From: Chaunax sp. Z400 | Lineage: Eukaryota; Chordata; Actinopteri; Lophiiformes; Chaunacidae | Assembly (NCBI GenBank): GCA_037577475.1 | Contig: CM075184.1 | Span: 31,395,094-31,459,093, forward strand | Direction of reading: 5' to 3' | Length of the DNA stretch: 64,000 bases | In this document: positions 39,157 through 52,639 of the stretch, in pieces | How the letters are laid out: the number at the start of each line of letters is the position of its first letter | Numbering within the stretch: the first letter of the stretch is position 1 | Made by a program: the position numbers and the translations under genes | Notes under the pieces: generated by a model | Databases searched by the model: none | What the model was told of the DNA's origin: nothing | Seen by the model: only the letters and a program-made list of their open reading frames with translations

Positions 39157-41867
39157 AAACATGCACATCACTCTCTAAATTGAAATCCGGAAGTTGCTGT
39201 TTGATGCTGCAGGTGTTAAATAAACCCACCGGAAAAGACTGTGACACACAGCAGCTGTGGACAGCAAACAGAGAATCAGTGCTGATGTTTCTGCAAAACC
39301 TTGGACACGTTCACTCAGACCTGAAGGATTATTGTGAGATTCAGACATTGATCTAACATGTTTCACACCTGCCTGAGTCACATGAATAGATGGAGTTTGA
39401 CTGACACTTCAGAAGAATATGCTATAAATACAATACTAGAGAAAATGAAAAGAAGTGAAATTAAAGCTGGTTTGTGATATGGGTGTTCTGTGAGCACCTC
39501 TGCTGACTAAAGCCTCACAAACTGAGGCTTTTTATGCTCTTTTATGCTCTCTGCAGTTTTCATTATGGAGCAATCTCTGTGCTGCTCACTCTAAAAATGA
39601 GTTTACTGATCATATAACAGCTATATCCATGGCCTGTACAATACATACTAGTGCGCAATATTGAGAGGAAAAAAAAACAGCTTTCTCTCAGCCTTTCTGG
39701 GTAATATATGTCGTGTCAACAATAAATATTCAGAGGGATAAATTTCCATGTTTCATATATTGGGGCCAGATGTGACCCCCTTCCCTTGTCTGCAAGGAAA
39801 TACCAAGATTAGTGAGTCCAGTCACTGTACAGTAAAGTAAAACATGTAGTTTGAACAGAAAAACATATTTTTAAAAAATGAAGAAAATGCAGTTGCATGC
39901 CCCACCATAGTCAAAACAAAAAACATAAGCCCCTTCCCAGTGGTATAAAAAATATTTGGCATGCCTCTCCCGTTTTGCATCTTCACACATAATAGAGAAG
40001 ATTAAAAAAAAAAATCACCTGCTTTTACTTAAGCACTCAGTAAAAACACCTCATGTCCTTCAATGTGTCGGTCAGGACTTCCACTGCTGAGAGTTCAGGC
40101 TGCTAATTACCAATGATTCTTAAGGACACAAGCATTATGTTGATGAATGACAACAATTTCTATTTATGACGACTCTCACACAAATGAGTCAGAGTTTCAA
40201 TACAAAACTTTAGAAATTAAACTACAAAATAACTTCCTCGTTTGGAGAATAATGGCATATTAAAGAAGAGTTACTTGATTAGCATAGAGGCAGGAGAAAA
40301 AAAGGGCAATATAATGTCAGTCTTTGATTTTGCTGTCACTCTTTCAACATGGCGATATCTTCTAACGGTTATGTGAGAAGTTTCCGAACACACCGCGACA
40401 AACCTCTAATATATTAGATTCTAATTTCCCTTACCTTGGTAATATGTCATGTCACCTCTGAGTGAACAGGGTCACGACTTTTCCATTTCCAAGCTGTAAT
40501 TTCTATTTATTCTCTTCATTCCATTTGGTTTCATTTCAAGCTTATTTCGTGAATATTGCCACACACATAGCCTGCCTGTACTGAATAATTGATCGGTGGC
40601 TGATACCAGCGAGGATAATGACTGTCTGATATAAATCAGTCTCCTTCGTTATTAATTTCTTTTTTTCTTCTCGGTACTCTCTGATAGGAATCTTCTAACA
40701 TTACCTGGTTGTTAGAGATAAAACAGACAGATCATGATAAAAGTAAGACGACACACAGAATCACACCGAGTCAGATAATAGTTCACTCTTTAAGACTGAC
40801 AGGCCATTACTTGATGAAACATCTACTTGACAGGAGCTGTATGCGGCTAACATGCACCTCGATGCACAGGGGGCTAATTGCAGAGAACTATGATGGAACG
40901 TTGTTTGACTCCTGCTGCGATGCAAGTATACAGAAGTGTCAGATGCCAGACTACTGAAGATGCAAGCTGAGAAAGAACCAGGTCACTGCTTTAATTATCC
41001 TCTGAGACAGCCCTCCATGATTAGTCATGGCCTGGTATTTGTTTGATCTGGAGGTGTAGGAAAACATTTAAGATTTAATTTTGGACAATAATTACTTGAT
41101 CTCTTTTACAAGTGATGAAAGCAACATTAAAAAAGAAGAATATTTACTCTTGTAATCAACAGAAAAATTAAAACAGCATGAGGATTAGGGCCCACATGCA
41201 TACAGTAGAAACCTTTAATTAGGTGGAATGAAGATACAGTTGTAATTTATTCCAGGTAGGATCACAAGCTGTCACTTGAAAGTCACCATAATGTCCTTTT
41301 GAAGCACGTTTTGAAGCAATCTCCCCCCCGGCCGAGGGCCGGATCAAACATCTGGTCTTTGGTCCGACCAAAAGAGGTGGTCTCGGTCCGGTTTGGACTT
41401 TCGAACCAATTAAAGGAAGTTACAGCAGGCCAATCATCAATAAACAAAAGAAGAAAACAAATGGGAGAAGTTAAAAATGAGCTGCAGTAACACGTGGGGA
41501 GAGAAAGAGATGAGGAATTTAATAGTGACATGATCTGATAAAGAAAACCCTAAAACTTTTAATTTATTTTCTACAAGGATGAGACAGAGAGGATACGAGA
41601 GGAAGGGAGAGCAACGACACCTGAATGTAAAAAAATAAATAAATGTGGCAGCAATACATAAAGGCGCCTGATGCCATCAATAAAAGGGATGCGTTTACAA
41701 ATGATAAGGACAATTTTCCAGTTTATGATGACCTGGAAAGCATTCTGGACAATCAATCATCAAGTGGGAGGCACAGCTCTCGTAGATGATGATGGCAGGA
41801 TATAGGTTTGTCATGTAAAACCTTGGAAAAATTTTGGTTTTTTTGCCCCATTGAGGCATCTAAGAGG

Positions 41868-41950
41868 GCAGATTTGCTGCACCAGAGAGATACTGTAAAT
41901 TTCCCCACTGTGGGACTAATAAAGGGATATCTTATCTTATCTTATCTTAT
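41868..41950 (+). mobile_element. LINE 3' tail with TATCT repeat
   Basis: The phrase 'aaatttccccactgtggg' then 'actaataaaggga' and a short (TATCT)n run is a standard non-LTR retrotransposon 3' end. The same tail ends the SINE at 24250. The upstream part is truncated and uninformative. Confidence 0.7.
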
Positions 41951-44849
41951 ACAACTGAGGTCCTCAACTGGACTCAAACCAGCGATGTTGTAGTTGTAGG
42001 ATATGAGTTGCAACCACGAGACCCTACTTGATTGTTTATTCTGTTAGTCAATTATTATTAATGTGGAGTAAATGAAAATGAGGCATAAATAGGAATCAAA
42101 GTTTGTCAACTGACCAACATTTTTTCTAAATGCATCATAACCAATATACTCAGCTGTTGGCCTCTGGCTCTACACACAGTTCTGACGCCAAACTGAAGCC
42201 ATGGAGGATACTTGGAGGACTTAAAGGACCCTCTTTTACCCACCTCCCTCTGCCAGTGATGGCGTCCTCGCCTCCTCTTGTTCTTCTCTGTCCTCTCTTT
42301 GTCATCGTCTTCATTTAGATGTGCTCTGAGTGTCTCCATAAAATAAAGGTGATCTGAATGTCAATTTGGTGATTTGAACAGACCTCCAGGATGAGTCCTT
42401 TAAGACGGATGATGTGTCCTTTAAGGTGGATGATCACAAACCCCTCAAACAATAATTAGACATTATGAATAATAAAATGAAATGAATTGATTTAACCATA
42501 CAATAGCTGATGCTCCCTAATCATTCCAAACATTAATAATAAAAAAAAAACAGAAAAACTTTTCACTCTGACACAAGCGTTTATTTGGCAGCTAACAGAA
42601 CATGTAATATAAATGGGGGTGAAAAAAATAAATCTGAAGGCGCCCTGACTGACATGACTGCAGTCATTCTTTGAAAGACGGTGTCATATTTGTAAAAGTG
42701 ATGGACATTTCATCTTGGAGCCTCTCTAAGCTGCCCACACTTGTCTGTTTTGTCCTGTTGCTGTTTTTACGTGTTGAAGTGACAGAAAACCATTCTTACC
42801 TCTTGTCCTTTCTCATTAAAGACTCTGAAGTTTGCTATCTCACATTCTCTCTCTTTCCTTCAGTTGTCCCTCCATGCCTTCAGTCTTCAGGTAAATGCCC
42901 TTTATCATTGTAAAGTGCTCATTTTGCCACTTTTTGAGTTCCAACTTTACTTTCTCTTTGTGACAGAGAGAGAAAACTAAAAATTATACACTCTTCGACT
43001 GAGATTTACAACTAACCACACTTGTTGATTTATAGACCTTACCATATTCAGTATGCAATCATTCAACAGAAAATATCTGACGTATTTGTGCAGGACTTAA
43101 AGAAGAACTCAACAATTACAATAAATGCACACATTCAAACAAATCCCAGACACACTCAGACAGCCAATTTCTTGCCTCCTGTTAAAAGAAAGAGCCCTAT
43201 TCTGTGTTTTTGGCCTTCATGATGCTCCCTCTCATTTCTCCTCAGTGCTGTTTGTCCTCTCGGCTGCCTCGCTGCCAGCCAGCGCTGCTTCTCCCATTCC
43301 CCTGCTCCTTCTGTCATTCTGGCCAAGCTAAGCCACAACTGTCCCACATGCCATGTCTGCTGGACGTGTGAACAAAGCTCGGAAGGGGTGAGACGAAAAC
43401 GGACCTCTTAAGTGAGTCGGACCCAGTCAGGCGGGACGGCTGGAAATGTCTTCCCCTTTGATTCCCTTGGGAGCAGAGACGGGAAAACAAATGGAGTCTG
43501 ACTCCCTTATTTTCTCAAGGTCCTGGAAGCGACCTGACGATGCCTTCGGAGCGCTGATGTTCGCTCCCCAGCAAGCTGAGCTGGCCAGTGGCCTTGTCAG
43601 CCAGACACAATGAAAAGGGCCCCACAACCCTCCCCGCTTCCTCATCCGCATTCAATCCCAGCCCTGCACCACAGCGCGGCCTGCTCAGTGGCACTGCTGA
43701 CAACTCCGTCGGCCTGCTCACATGGCACTGACCCGGTGAGTAATTGGTCGATTGAAGTCGGCGGGCATCGACTTGTGAGGCTTTGCTGCTGTTGATGACT
43801 CATTATGGGTTCGGCATCACCCGCCATCCTGTGGACATGCAGCACAAGATCCGGAGGGATAAAAGGGATTTTCACAGAGAAGTAAAAATAGCCAATGAAT
43901 AATTAATGCAACAATAACGGCACACATCCACTCACATTAATCTACTCACCCCGCAGTGGGAAAGTGTACATAATAAGAATATTATCTGTCTGCAGTGTGG
44001 CTGCCAGGAGGCTCGGCCCATTTGGCTGGGAGCTAACAGAGGAGTTGGGCTACTAGTTATCGCTCCACTGCATCTCAGCAACTGGATAATTCTGGCAGAT
44101 GAATACAGGGTTTCCATCTTAACACGTCGGACCATTAAGTCTGAATTCTGCATTGTGTTAATGAGCCAGACGTTATGAAAGATAGAGAGGGAAGGGGGTC
44201 GGGAGAGTTACAGAGATTTAATATGTTTTGTCTGTATGCGTGAAAACATGCAGAATGACTCCTTCACAGGCTCACACATACACACCCTGCATGGTAACCA
44301 AACACATACTCTCTGTGCTGTTTCACACAAACCAGGTTAGAGTGTGCGGTGCGATGCTACTGTAGGTGCATTGTCGATACTGAGAATACTCATATTAAAA
44401 AGATGACACATGGTTTCATCAAACCAGAATCCCGATTCACACTCGGTGTCATAATTGGCACAAACTGGGTTCACTGTAGAAGTGAGTCAGTGTTTCAGAT
44501 TACTGGGGGAGGTTTTTTTTACACCACTGTGCCCCCCCCCATCAGCCTCTCTGAGGAACCTGTCAGAGTAGGAATGTGAAGATTACAACCCTGTCTCCTA
44601 AAGATGACATTTACACACTGTTTACACACACAGTGCAGCAACAATACAATGCTGCCTGAATAGAATGAACAGACCTGCTTCCACAAAAGACAGGTGCAGT
44701 AGTTTAAACTGTAGATCACCACCGCTCCTCCCTTAATTGGTTTTAAGATTTATTTTAAGACTCTTTTCATTTATTTTCCCCTCATATAACGTAATGACAC
44801 TAATGCTGATTAAAAACTGTGTAATTATGAAAGACTGTAATGTGGGGTT
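41951..44849. other. Intergenic, nothing recognised
   Basis: The 43200-43760 part is GC-richer and open in several frames, but composition, not coding, explains it. A 20-base direct repeat (gtcctttaag...ggatgat) lies at 42394-42434. Confidence 0.45.
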
Positions 44850-45013
44850 GTGATGTCTGGCTATTTGTTTTGATGCCTTTCTTCACATGTAATGAAGATG
44901 ATCTTGTTTAGATGTTTTGTAGCTGTTGCATGTCTTGTTTTGTGCATTTTGTTGTGTCTGGAACCCAGGAAGAATATTGCTAATGGGGATCTGAATGAAT
45001 GAATAAATAAATA
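44850..45013 (+). mobile_element. LINE 3' end remnant
   Basis: The sequence 'ctggaacccaggaagaata' followed by 'gctaatggggatctgaatg' and (GAATAAAT)-like repeats matches the general form of a widespread fish LINE 3' untranslated region. No coding part remains. Confidence 0.55.
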
Positions 45014-48000
45014 CTCATGGCAACTAGAGCAATGTTTCTATGGTTGTATTTAGCCGCTCAAATCAGCTCTACATAATATTTTATACTAATATAGAACAAA
45101 ATGACAGATTCATGTTTCACTACATGACGTCATCCTTAATGTCGTATCAGGGCTGAGCATTTCAAGCTAAATTACTATTTAAAAATCGCTCTGCACTATT
45201 GCATGCTATTGCTCTGCACTATCCTTCCATGCTATCGCACACACACAGCGATGGGAGCTAATTTTTCAACTCGCGCTAAACGAGTTTGCAGCTCACATGC
45301 AATACGATCATATAGCTTCTAAAGTCTTGCGGTGATAGTTTTTCTGGATGCCTTCAACACAGCTGATAGGAAGCATGTCTTTTTAGCCATCATCTGTGAG
45401 ATGATGGCCGTTGTTTATTCTGCACATCTAACATCAGGCTTACTTCAGCTGCTGATTAAACTAATTGACTGTTGAAGCTTGTTGATGGACCTTCTTCTGC
45501 TGGTGCTCTGCTTTGTACCTCATTTTCCCTTATTTTTATTTATCCTGTATTATTTATTCCAATATTGGAAAATCAATGCCCACCCCCTATGTCGTACCAA
45601 ATAAAAGGTTAAGTGAAATGTTTTTTTTACATCATATTGAAGGTTGCTTTAACCACAATGCCCTTTTTCAACCCTCTTGTTTTTGCAAAACAATTCTACC
45701 ACTGCCAGCTGAGTCATTTAGCTGTTAAACACACAGCTGAACAGCTGGGACGGTTTTATGATGACAATCTTTTATTCACTTTTTTTTTTCCAGCTCAAAT
45801 TATCCCAGCAGGTCACCAATTTGACAACCTTTTCCTGACAAACTCATCTTTAAACCATTTCAGGAAGCTCTCTGCACACACACACACACCGCACAAGCTA
45901 ATTGTGACCCATGTGGAAATATCTTACTATGAATCTTTTATTTTCTGTCGTTTTAACCTGCATGAGAAGAACAAACTGCAGAGAAACGCAGTGAACGTGG
46001 AGAATTTTGACTCCGGCGCCAGTAATACTCACATGTTGGATCACTACAAAGACTCTCTAGTCTCAAAATAATATCAGGAATCAGGATTGACGTCTTTAAG
46101 GTTTCCCATGTTACTCCTTGCTTTCTTTTATACACTGTTTTCCGCAGAGGGAGGTTCTTTTGAAAATTCAGCAAAGCATTTCAAACGAGCGGGTTTGTTT
46201 AACAATGTGCAGATTCTGTTTCTGAGATTTAAGCAGCCTCCTCAAAGGATAGGAGTTATACTGTCTGGATGGAATGATGAAATGCTAAATCATTCTCTTG
46301 TTTGGAATCTTATTTACTAAATGTTTTTAGAATCTCAACTTTTTTTTTCACCAATCAAATGTTCAAACCTTGGGCTCTGTTTTCTTTGCTCCCTGTTCAC
46401 GGTCACATCAAACATAATTGGTGATCCGATGGCGCCACCATTAAAATTCAAAACACAGGAGTGGGACTTGCTGTAACTTTGAAGCTGATTGACACATCCT
46501 AGGTTACACAGACTAACACTGGAGGAGAGCTGAATTAAAGTCAGTTCACACAAATAAAGAATTCTTTTCCTGTCGTACACCGAGGAAAACCCATTGTGGG
46601 TCGAAACCGGTCAGCGTTTTCCTCCTTTATGTGTGACTTTTTGAAAAGCTCTAATCAATAAAGACATTTCAACAACATCCTTGGCTCATTGTTAGCATGC
46701 TCGGTGGCTTTCCTTTGCCTGCATTTGACCAGTTTAACCTCTGGAGCACCTGGAGTTTACCACTTCATTATCCTCATTGTTGTTTTTAAAATAAAATGAT
46801 AATTTCAATTAATTCTCTTTTTGAATCTGTTGAAATCATTTTTTTTTTTTATTCCCTCCAAGGCTGTCAAGCAGCAGGCCCAGCAAGGACGTTGATGCTG
46901 TCACCAGCTTTAACAGAGTGAACGAGGCTGCAGTGTCAGGGCTATGCTAATTTAAAACATCTGAAAACCTTTGTGCCTTGTTCAAATCTATCAACGCCTG
47001 TGATGTAATTACATTTTAAATAGGCACGGGTGATAAATTGAATCTCTATAGTGTTCTGCCCCTAACCACACTTGATTAATCCATTTTTAATCAGCTGGTG
47101 GCTGACTGGTGCCTTGATGTTTCATTTAAGTGAGACTGACGGCCGAGACGATGGCGCCTTTGTCAGATGGGTCCTGGTCAACTTTTCTATGATTTGATCA
47201 TTTCAAAACCCAGATGACATCTCATTTTGCCTGCGCTTTGATGGAACGGTGGTGGTGCATTTTGGGTAATGTGATCTTGAGGAAAAAAAAACATTACTAC
47301 AAAGCAGCCAGCTCTCTTCTTGGTTAGCAAGATAACAGTTAATCTAAAGGGAATTGCTTCTAATTATAGATGACGCGCACACACTCATTCCCTCAGTGTC
47401 TTCCTCCTCCCAGTGGCCATGCTGGGCAGAGAAACACTTTTAAATCAAGGAACCTTTTGCCCTCATATGTTGCATACAAAGAAGCAAGGGATATAATGTG
47501 AACCGAATACTAAAACAGTTCTTCTATTACTAATGCAAGATATGGAAAAAAGACACGCGAGTTACACATTTGAGATACTTATACTTTACTGAAGTCTTTA
47601 ACATGCTCCTTTATACCTTTTAATACTACAAAAAAATATTCCATTATCTTTATTTAACATCTATAGTTACCAGCATGCTATGTTTTTACACACAGAATGT
47701 TTGATATGCCTTAAAATATATGAGGCCAACAAACAACTTCTATTGGAAAGAAGATAAGGGATTGTAAAAAGAGTCATATAGTCAGAAAAATCTGTGTTTG
47801 GAGGTTTTCTGTCCTGCATTAGCAACCATAAGCTACTGGTCATTGTGTACGAACTAAGGCTGTAACAGCAAAATCTGTGAGCGTGTAAAACTGAGCAAGT
47901 GTGAATTATGCATTTAAAAAGTCTTTAGTCACCAGTATCTTAAGAAGGTAAATTTGCTCCACGCATGAGGAAACTACAAATGCTCTTAAATGCTACTTTG

Positions 48001-48149
48001 ACACTCAAAGGATTAAAAAAAACACAGCACTGTGTTTATTTGCAAATGTTCTTGTGTAGCTTGTGTCGTGTGGAAATAACAACCCTTGTTATCTTAATTT
48101 ATTCCGTAACAAAAACAAAGAGACATAACAACGAAAATGCAAGCTAATC
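45014..48149. other. Intergenic, possible conserved-element candidate at 46980-47270
   Basis: No gene recognised. A 152-codon plus frame at 45613-46071 has no family resemblance. The 46560-46690 segment (gtgggtcgaaaccggtc then aataaag) may be a repeat 3' end. A 12-base palindrome ATGTAATTACAT lies at 47003-47014. Confidence 0.45.
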
Positions 48150-48590
48150 AGTAATTTAGCGTGTCCCCCATCAGAACTGATTACAGCAGTAATCCTCCTC
48201 CTCATGGACTGACACAACGTCTGGATATCATCCCGTGAGATGACGTCGCCCTCCTCAGGCGATGGCAGCCCGTCAGCACCTGTAAGCATCAGTGTAAGGT
48301 CGTGGAGCTCAGATGCTCTCTAATTCTTTTAGCATGAACAGGCCTATCATGTCTGCTGCTGTGGCAGAAACAGTCGGGATCTATTTCTGAGGTGTAGCAG
48401 CCGGATATGTTGCTCCTGATTCTGGGTCGTTACACATGATCAACCGCAACACTCGCAGCCTTTTGTTCATTGTTCCCGTGGCAACACAACGTTAGCATAG
48501 ATGCACTTTTCACCCTGGTGACTTGTCTGGTGGACTGCCCCGCTTCCAGCATGCCAATGGCAAAATCCTGGTCATGTTGCCCCAGCTGTG
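48150..48590 (-). pseudogene. Internally deleted Tc1/mariner-like transposase remnant
   Basis: On the minus strand, 48510-48585 reads AIGMLEAGQSTRQVTR, resembling the N-terminal helix-turn-helix of Tc1-type transposases (the 'G..EAGQS...V' pattern). A second piece resembles the following R-P-R linker. At 48153-48230, SMRRRITAVISSDGGH resembles the conserved Tc1-type C-terminus (S-M-x-R-R-x-x-A-V-I-x-x-x-G-G-H). Only about 280 bases separate these ends and they lie in different frames with stops. The central DDE catalytic region is therefore missing and the copy is dead. Terminal inverted repeats were not located. Family assignment is from motif memory and moderately sure. Confidence 0.55.
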
Positions 48591-51500
48591 GAATTCTTGC
48601 AGATGTCACTTTGTTCCAAATCTTTGCACCGTTTTATTGGTCATTTTGGGATTAGATAAGATAAAGGCATTGTGACTATTTCTCAAAAAATAAAAAGAAG
48701 TGTCTCCAGACTCAAGACTGCTCACAAAAATCAGTGAAGGATATCCAAACCTCGTATGTAGAGAATGATCACAAAACCTGCCCTACAAATAGACGTACAA
48801 CCCCTTTTTAATATATAGGGAAAAAGGCCAAAAATTAGTGGTGCACTTTTAAATCCCTTGAGTGATTCTTGGCTTTAGGATGAGGACGGACCAATGTGAT
48901 ACAATGTGTACAAACATAATGCTATTATTTATTTTATTTTTTTTAAAGTAGCAACATGTAATCCTTTTAGCTAAAGTAAGTTAATAATGTGCTTTGCTTT
49001 GTAAGCAATGCTCTGTTACTACTGTGCATAGGAGGCTTGTTAGCTGCACATGCTAACGTTTCAGCAGACAAACACACAGTTTCATCCATTTCTTGTGTCC
49101 TTGTGTATTTGTGCTTTTTTAGAATTTTTTTTTAGAATCAGACAAATCTAGTTTGGCTGCTCAGCAAATACTTCTTATTCTAAGATAACAGCTGCTCCGT
49201 GTGAGTTCAGTTTACGTAATGATATAAATCCCCATAGAGAAAAAAAATCATAGAATTCACCAATCCCACCAAGAAACATGAACTGTCATCAGTTCTGAGG
49301 GGATTACATTCTTCTCCTGCACAGCAGAGGCACTGAGGGGTATAAATCTCAGGTCAGGATGACAATGTGTAATGCACCTTGACTAATTGACTGTGGGATT
49401 TTGAATGGCAGGAGCTGAATGGATGGGAAAACAGAGAAGATACAAAGCCGCTGTGAAGGAAGGTGGGGTGTATTTGCTGTAACATCTTGACTGCTGGGCG
49501 TGTTTGGCTGCAGCCTCGACAGAGGTGGGGTGGCTGGAGCATCATAGCGGCGGATGAGTCGGGGATAAAACATTCCTCCCATCCTGCCACTGTGAAGCCA
49601 TTATTTCCAGGTCCTCCTTGTACTCCCGTCGTATTCATCTCTTTTTTCCTCCCAATGCTTCTCAGTTTCAAAATTCACATCTGTTGCTTTTCTTCCTCTC
49701 CCTCTTGCTTTCCTTTTCTCTCCTTTTCCTCTTTTTGCCTTCTTTGGAAACTTCAATTTTTTTATCAACAATCTTCATTAAAACAATTACATAATCTTTT
49801 TTATTTTTTATAATGTAATGTAAAAACAGTTGTCATGCACAGGAGCGTCTTCAGCCAACAATTTATACAGCATACATTCATATATATATATATTGATTCG
49901 TACAGTAAAAGAGACACTAATCTTTCCTCTCTTCCATGTGTGTATTTTTATTGAATGATCGTGATGAGTTTCTCCATTAGTCCTGAGAATCCCACAGGGA
50001 AATGGATTCTTTAATCTCTTAAATCAAATTATGATCTTGATATTGCAATGTCTAAATTGCCTGTATCTTTAATGGAAAGTTGATCATGACCAGATGGAGC
50101 TATGACATAATTCCTGATGAGCGAACGTACACATTGTGTTCATGTATCTCTGATGTTATAGCTCATTTGTCACTTTGGAGGTTTTTTTTATGTGATTATC
50201 CCTGAAGTTTAAAGTCTGCTCAGCCCCGAAAAAGCTGCTATTTACCATCAGTCTTGAGCTGTCAGCCACTGACAGCGGTTTGTTGCAGCAGTTGTCTTTT
50301 GTTAGTGACCACAGAGCAGCTTCCCATTAGCAGCTGCAGAGGCAAAAACCTCTGTGATGGGAGGTGTTACAGTACCTCTGCCAAAAAGAGGAGGAGGAGG
50401 AGATCATGAAATCAACCCTGTTTCTGTTTAGATGTCTCGAATATTGATGAATATTTGTGTAGGGATCGATCTTGATCGATCTTTGACGTGGATTCATTTT
50501 TTTGGATCACTGTTTCACTTTAACGTTGTGAGATAGGGCCTTCAAAATAAAGATACCCAGCATGGACAACTCATGAAGTTCCACCCCTATACGTAATTAA
50601 TCTAGATCTGGAACTGAATCTAGGAGATTAAAAAATATATTTAAAGTGGGAAATAAATATTTGTCACAATACAGTAATGGAGTTTGGTAGAGACACGGCA
50701 CTGCAACCAATATGCAGCTGAGATTAAAAGTCATTGAAATGGATTTCATGTATCTGTGAAAGGTACTGTATGAAGCTTTATATAATATATTTCAGTGACA
50801 TAATGAAAGTTATGTTTGTGACCCTCTAAATCCTTCTTGGGATTTTCTCACATTGCAAACTAAGTCGCGTTGTGTGGTTGGATGAGTCTGCTTAGGAGCT
50901 ACATTAACTTCTTATCCAGAAGTTAAAGGGTACCTTCTGTGTCTGGATGAGACACAAAGGTAGATGCCAAAACAGAGGTATTTGACACCTTGGGAATGAC
51001 ACTGCAGCCAGTTAGCAGCTTAGCATAAAGATGCGGAAAATAGCTATAAAATGAGTTAGCAAATATTCAAAAAATGTTTAATGTTAACCTGCAAAACACC
51101 ATGGAAAAACATGAAAATGTCAGTAGGTGCATAAAAAAACATTTATAACCTGACTTATTTCTTGCAACTCACCCTGTATGTAAAACAAAAGAAATTCCAT
51201 AAGGTTACATAACAGGTTATTCATGTCTTCCATGGTGCTGCATACAGTGTACAACAGAATAGAGTAAACTATTGTAATCACCTACAAGTCATACTAGGTT
51301 ACACACAGAGAAAAGTTTGTGTTATTGCATCATTTCGCCTGGAGAAAAAACACAGCAGAGATGGAAATCAGTGAAGAGTATAGCAGCTTCAACATGATGA
51401 ATTTTTTATGTGTAAAATACATCAGACAGCTGGATATAGACAAATTGGGATATTCAACCCAATCTGACACATCTCTTCAGTACTTTTTGTAAAGGTCACT

Positions 51501-52307
51501 TTGACCTTCTGTCCTCACCCTGGATATGTTAAAATTATTTGATACATTCCCTGTGATTTACATTCTCTTTTGTAAAAAGGCCACAAAAGCTTTTTTTTTT
51601 TTCGACAAGTAAATGTAAATGTGCAAATATACAACAACAGTAACACAAACATTCTCTGTATAGAAGCTGGAACGGCATCAGTCCAGTGATCTGCTAGCAA
51701 GGGCAGATGCCAAGCCAACAGAGAGCGAGAACAAACTCATTCTTGAGTTTGTATTCTGGTAACACACATGCTCAGCCGCACAGTTTCAAGGCTCGATTTT
51801 TAGAAATCCCACAGAAAAGCCCACACAAGTTGTCATGGACACACCACGCATTATTAAAACACATTTTTTTTCAGCAGTGTAAGAGCTTCTGTGGTTTAAA
51901 TTGTTGTATTAATGGTGGTTAAGGAGAATCTTTCATTTTAGATGGATATTGCTCTTGAAACTCTCCAGGACTTATCAAGTTTTTCTGCAGCTTTACGACT
52001 TATGATCAGCACATGACATGAAAGTCTTTGCAGCAGGCGTGCCATGACGTTATAAAGCAGTTATCATGTCATCATCCGTGCATTTCTAGAATCTTTTTTT
52101 TTTTTGGAGATATTAAACCCTGGAAAAAAAAACGTTTCATTTGAAGCTGGAGTCAGCAGCCGTTAGCTTAGCTTAGAGTGCTAACAAAGAGGTAACACAT
52201 TCTGCCCACTTGACAGCCAATCTTTCATTGTTGCTGTTCAAGTCTCTAAACGGTGTGCAATAGTCTATACATTCTTTTAACCTATTTTGTTTCATCAGTC
52301 ACTTGTG
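48591..52307. other. Intergenic, possible repeat scraps
   Basis: Fragments at 50990-51050 (gttagcagcttagcataaag) and 52146-52185 (gttagcttagcttag) have the wording of a common fish repeat. Tandem GATCGATC units occur at 50466-50483, spaced by TT. No gene seen. Confidence 0.4.
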
Positions 52308-52370
52308 CAGCACCTTGACTGCATGCAGAGTATTTGAAATGTGCTATATAAATAAAGTTTGATGGATCGA
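52308..52370 (+). mobile_element. LINE-type 3' tail fragment
   Basis: The stretch 'gcaccttgactgcatgc' followed by 'gtgctatataaataaagttt' resembles the L2-type tails at 2131 and, inverted, at 11782. It is only about 60 bases, so the family is not certain. Confidence 0.5.
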
Positions 52371-52639
52371 TTGAACCTCAGAAGCTCACAAGTCAATACT
52401 TTATATTATGTGATCCATACATACTGTAAATGAAAGTGTATAATGGGGTATACTGTAGGTCTTCATATCCTTCAAGATCTGAACACTGGAGTAGATAGGA
52501 GACAAAATTTAAAGCTACAAAGGAGAACATCGGTTTGTTAGATCCGCTGCAGAACAGTTTTTAAAGATGCTAAAAAATACCTCTAAAAGTTTATTGCTAT
52601 TGATATAAAATGCATTTACCACAACATTTTAGGTGTGTG

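Larger units (their letters stand above)
31598..41867. other. Intergenic with scattered microsatellites
   Basis: It contains the separately listed repeats at 34278, 35011, 36490 and 39076. An A/T hairpin lies at 32952-32979 (10-bp arms, TAAATTACAA). A GC-richer patch at 41325-41410 has the short palindrome TTTGGTC/GACCAAA at 41358-41372 and looks like a repeat fragment. No exon is supported. Confidence 0.5.

Noticed and set aside
45613..46071. 152-codon plus-strand open frame
   Set aside because: No recognisable family. Phe/His/Leu-rich low-quality text crossing a CA run and a T-run.
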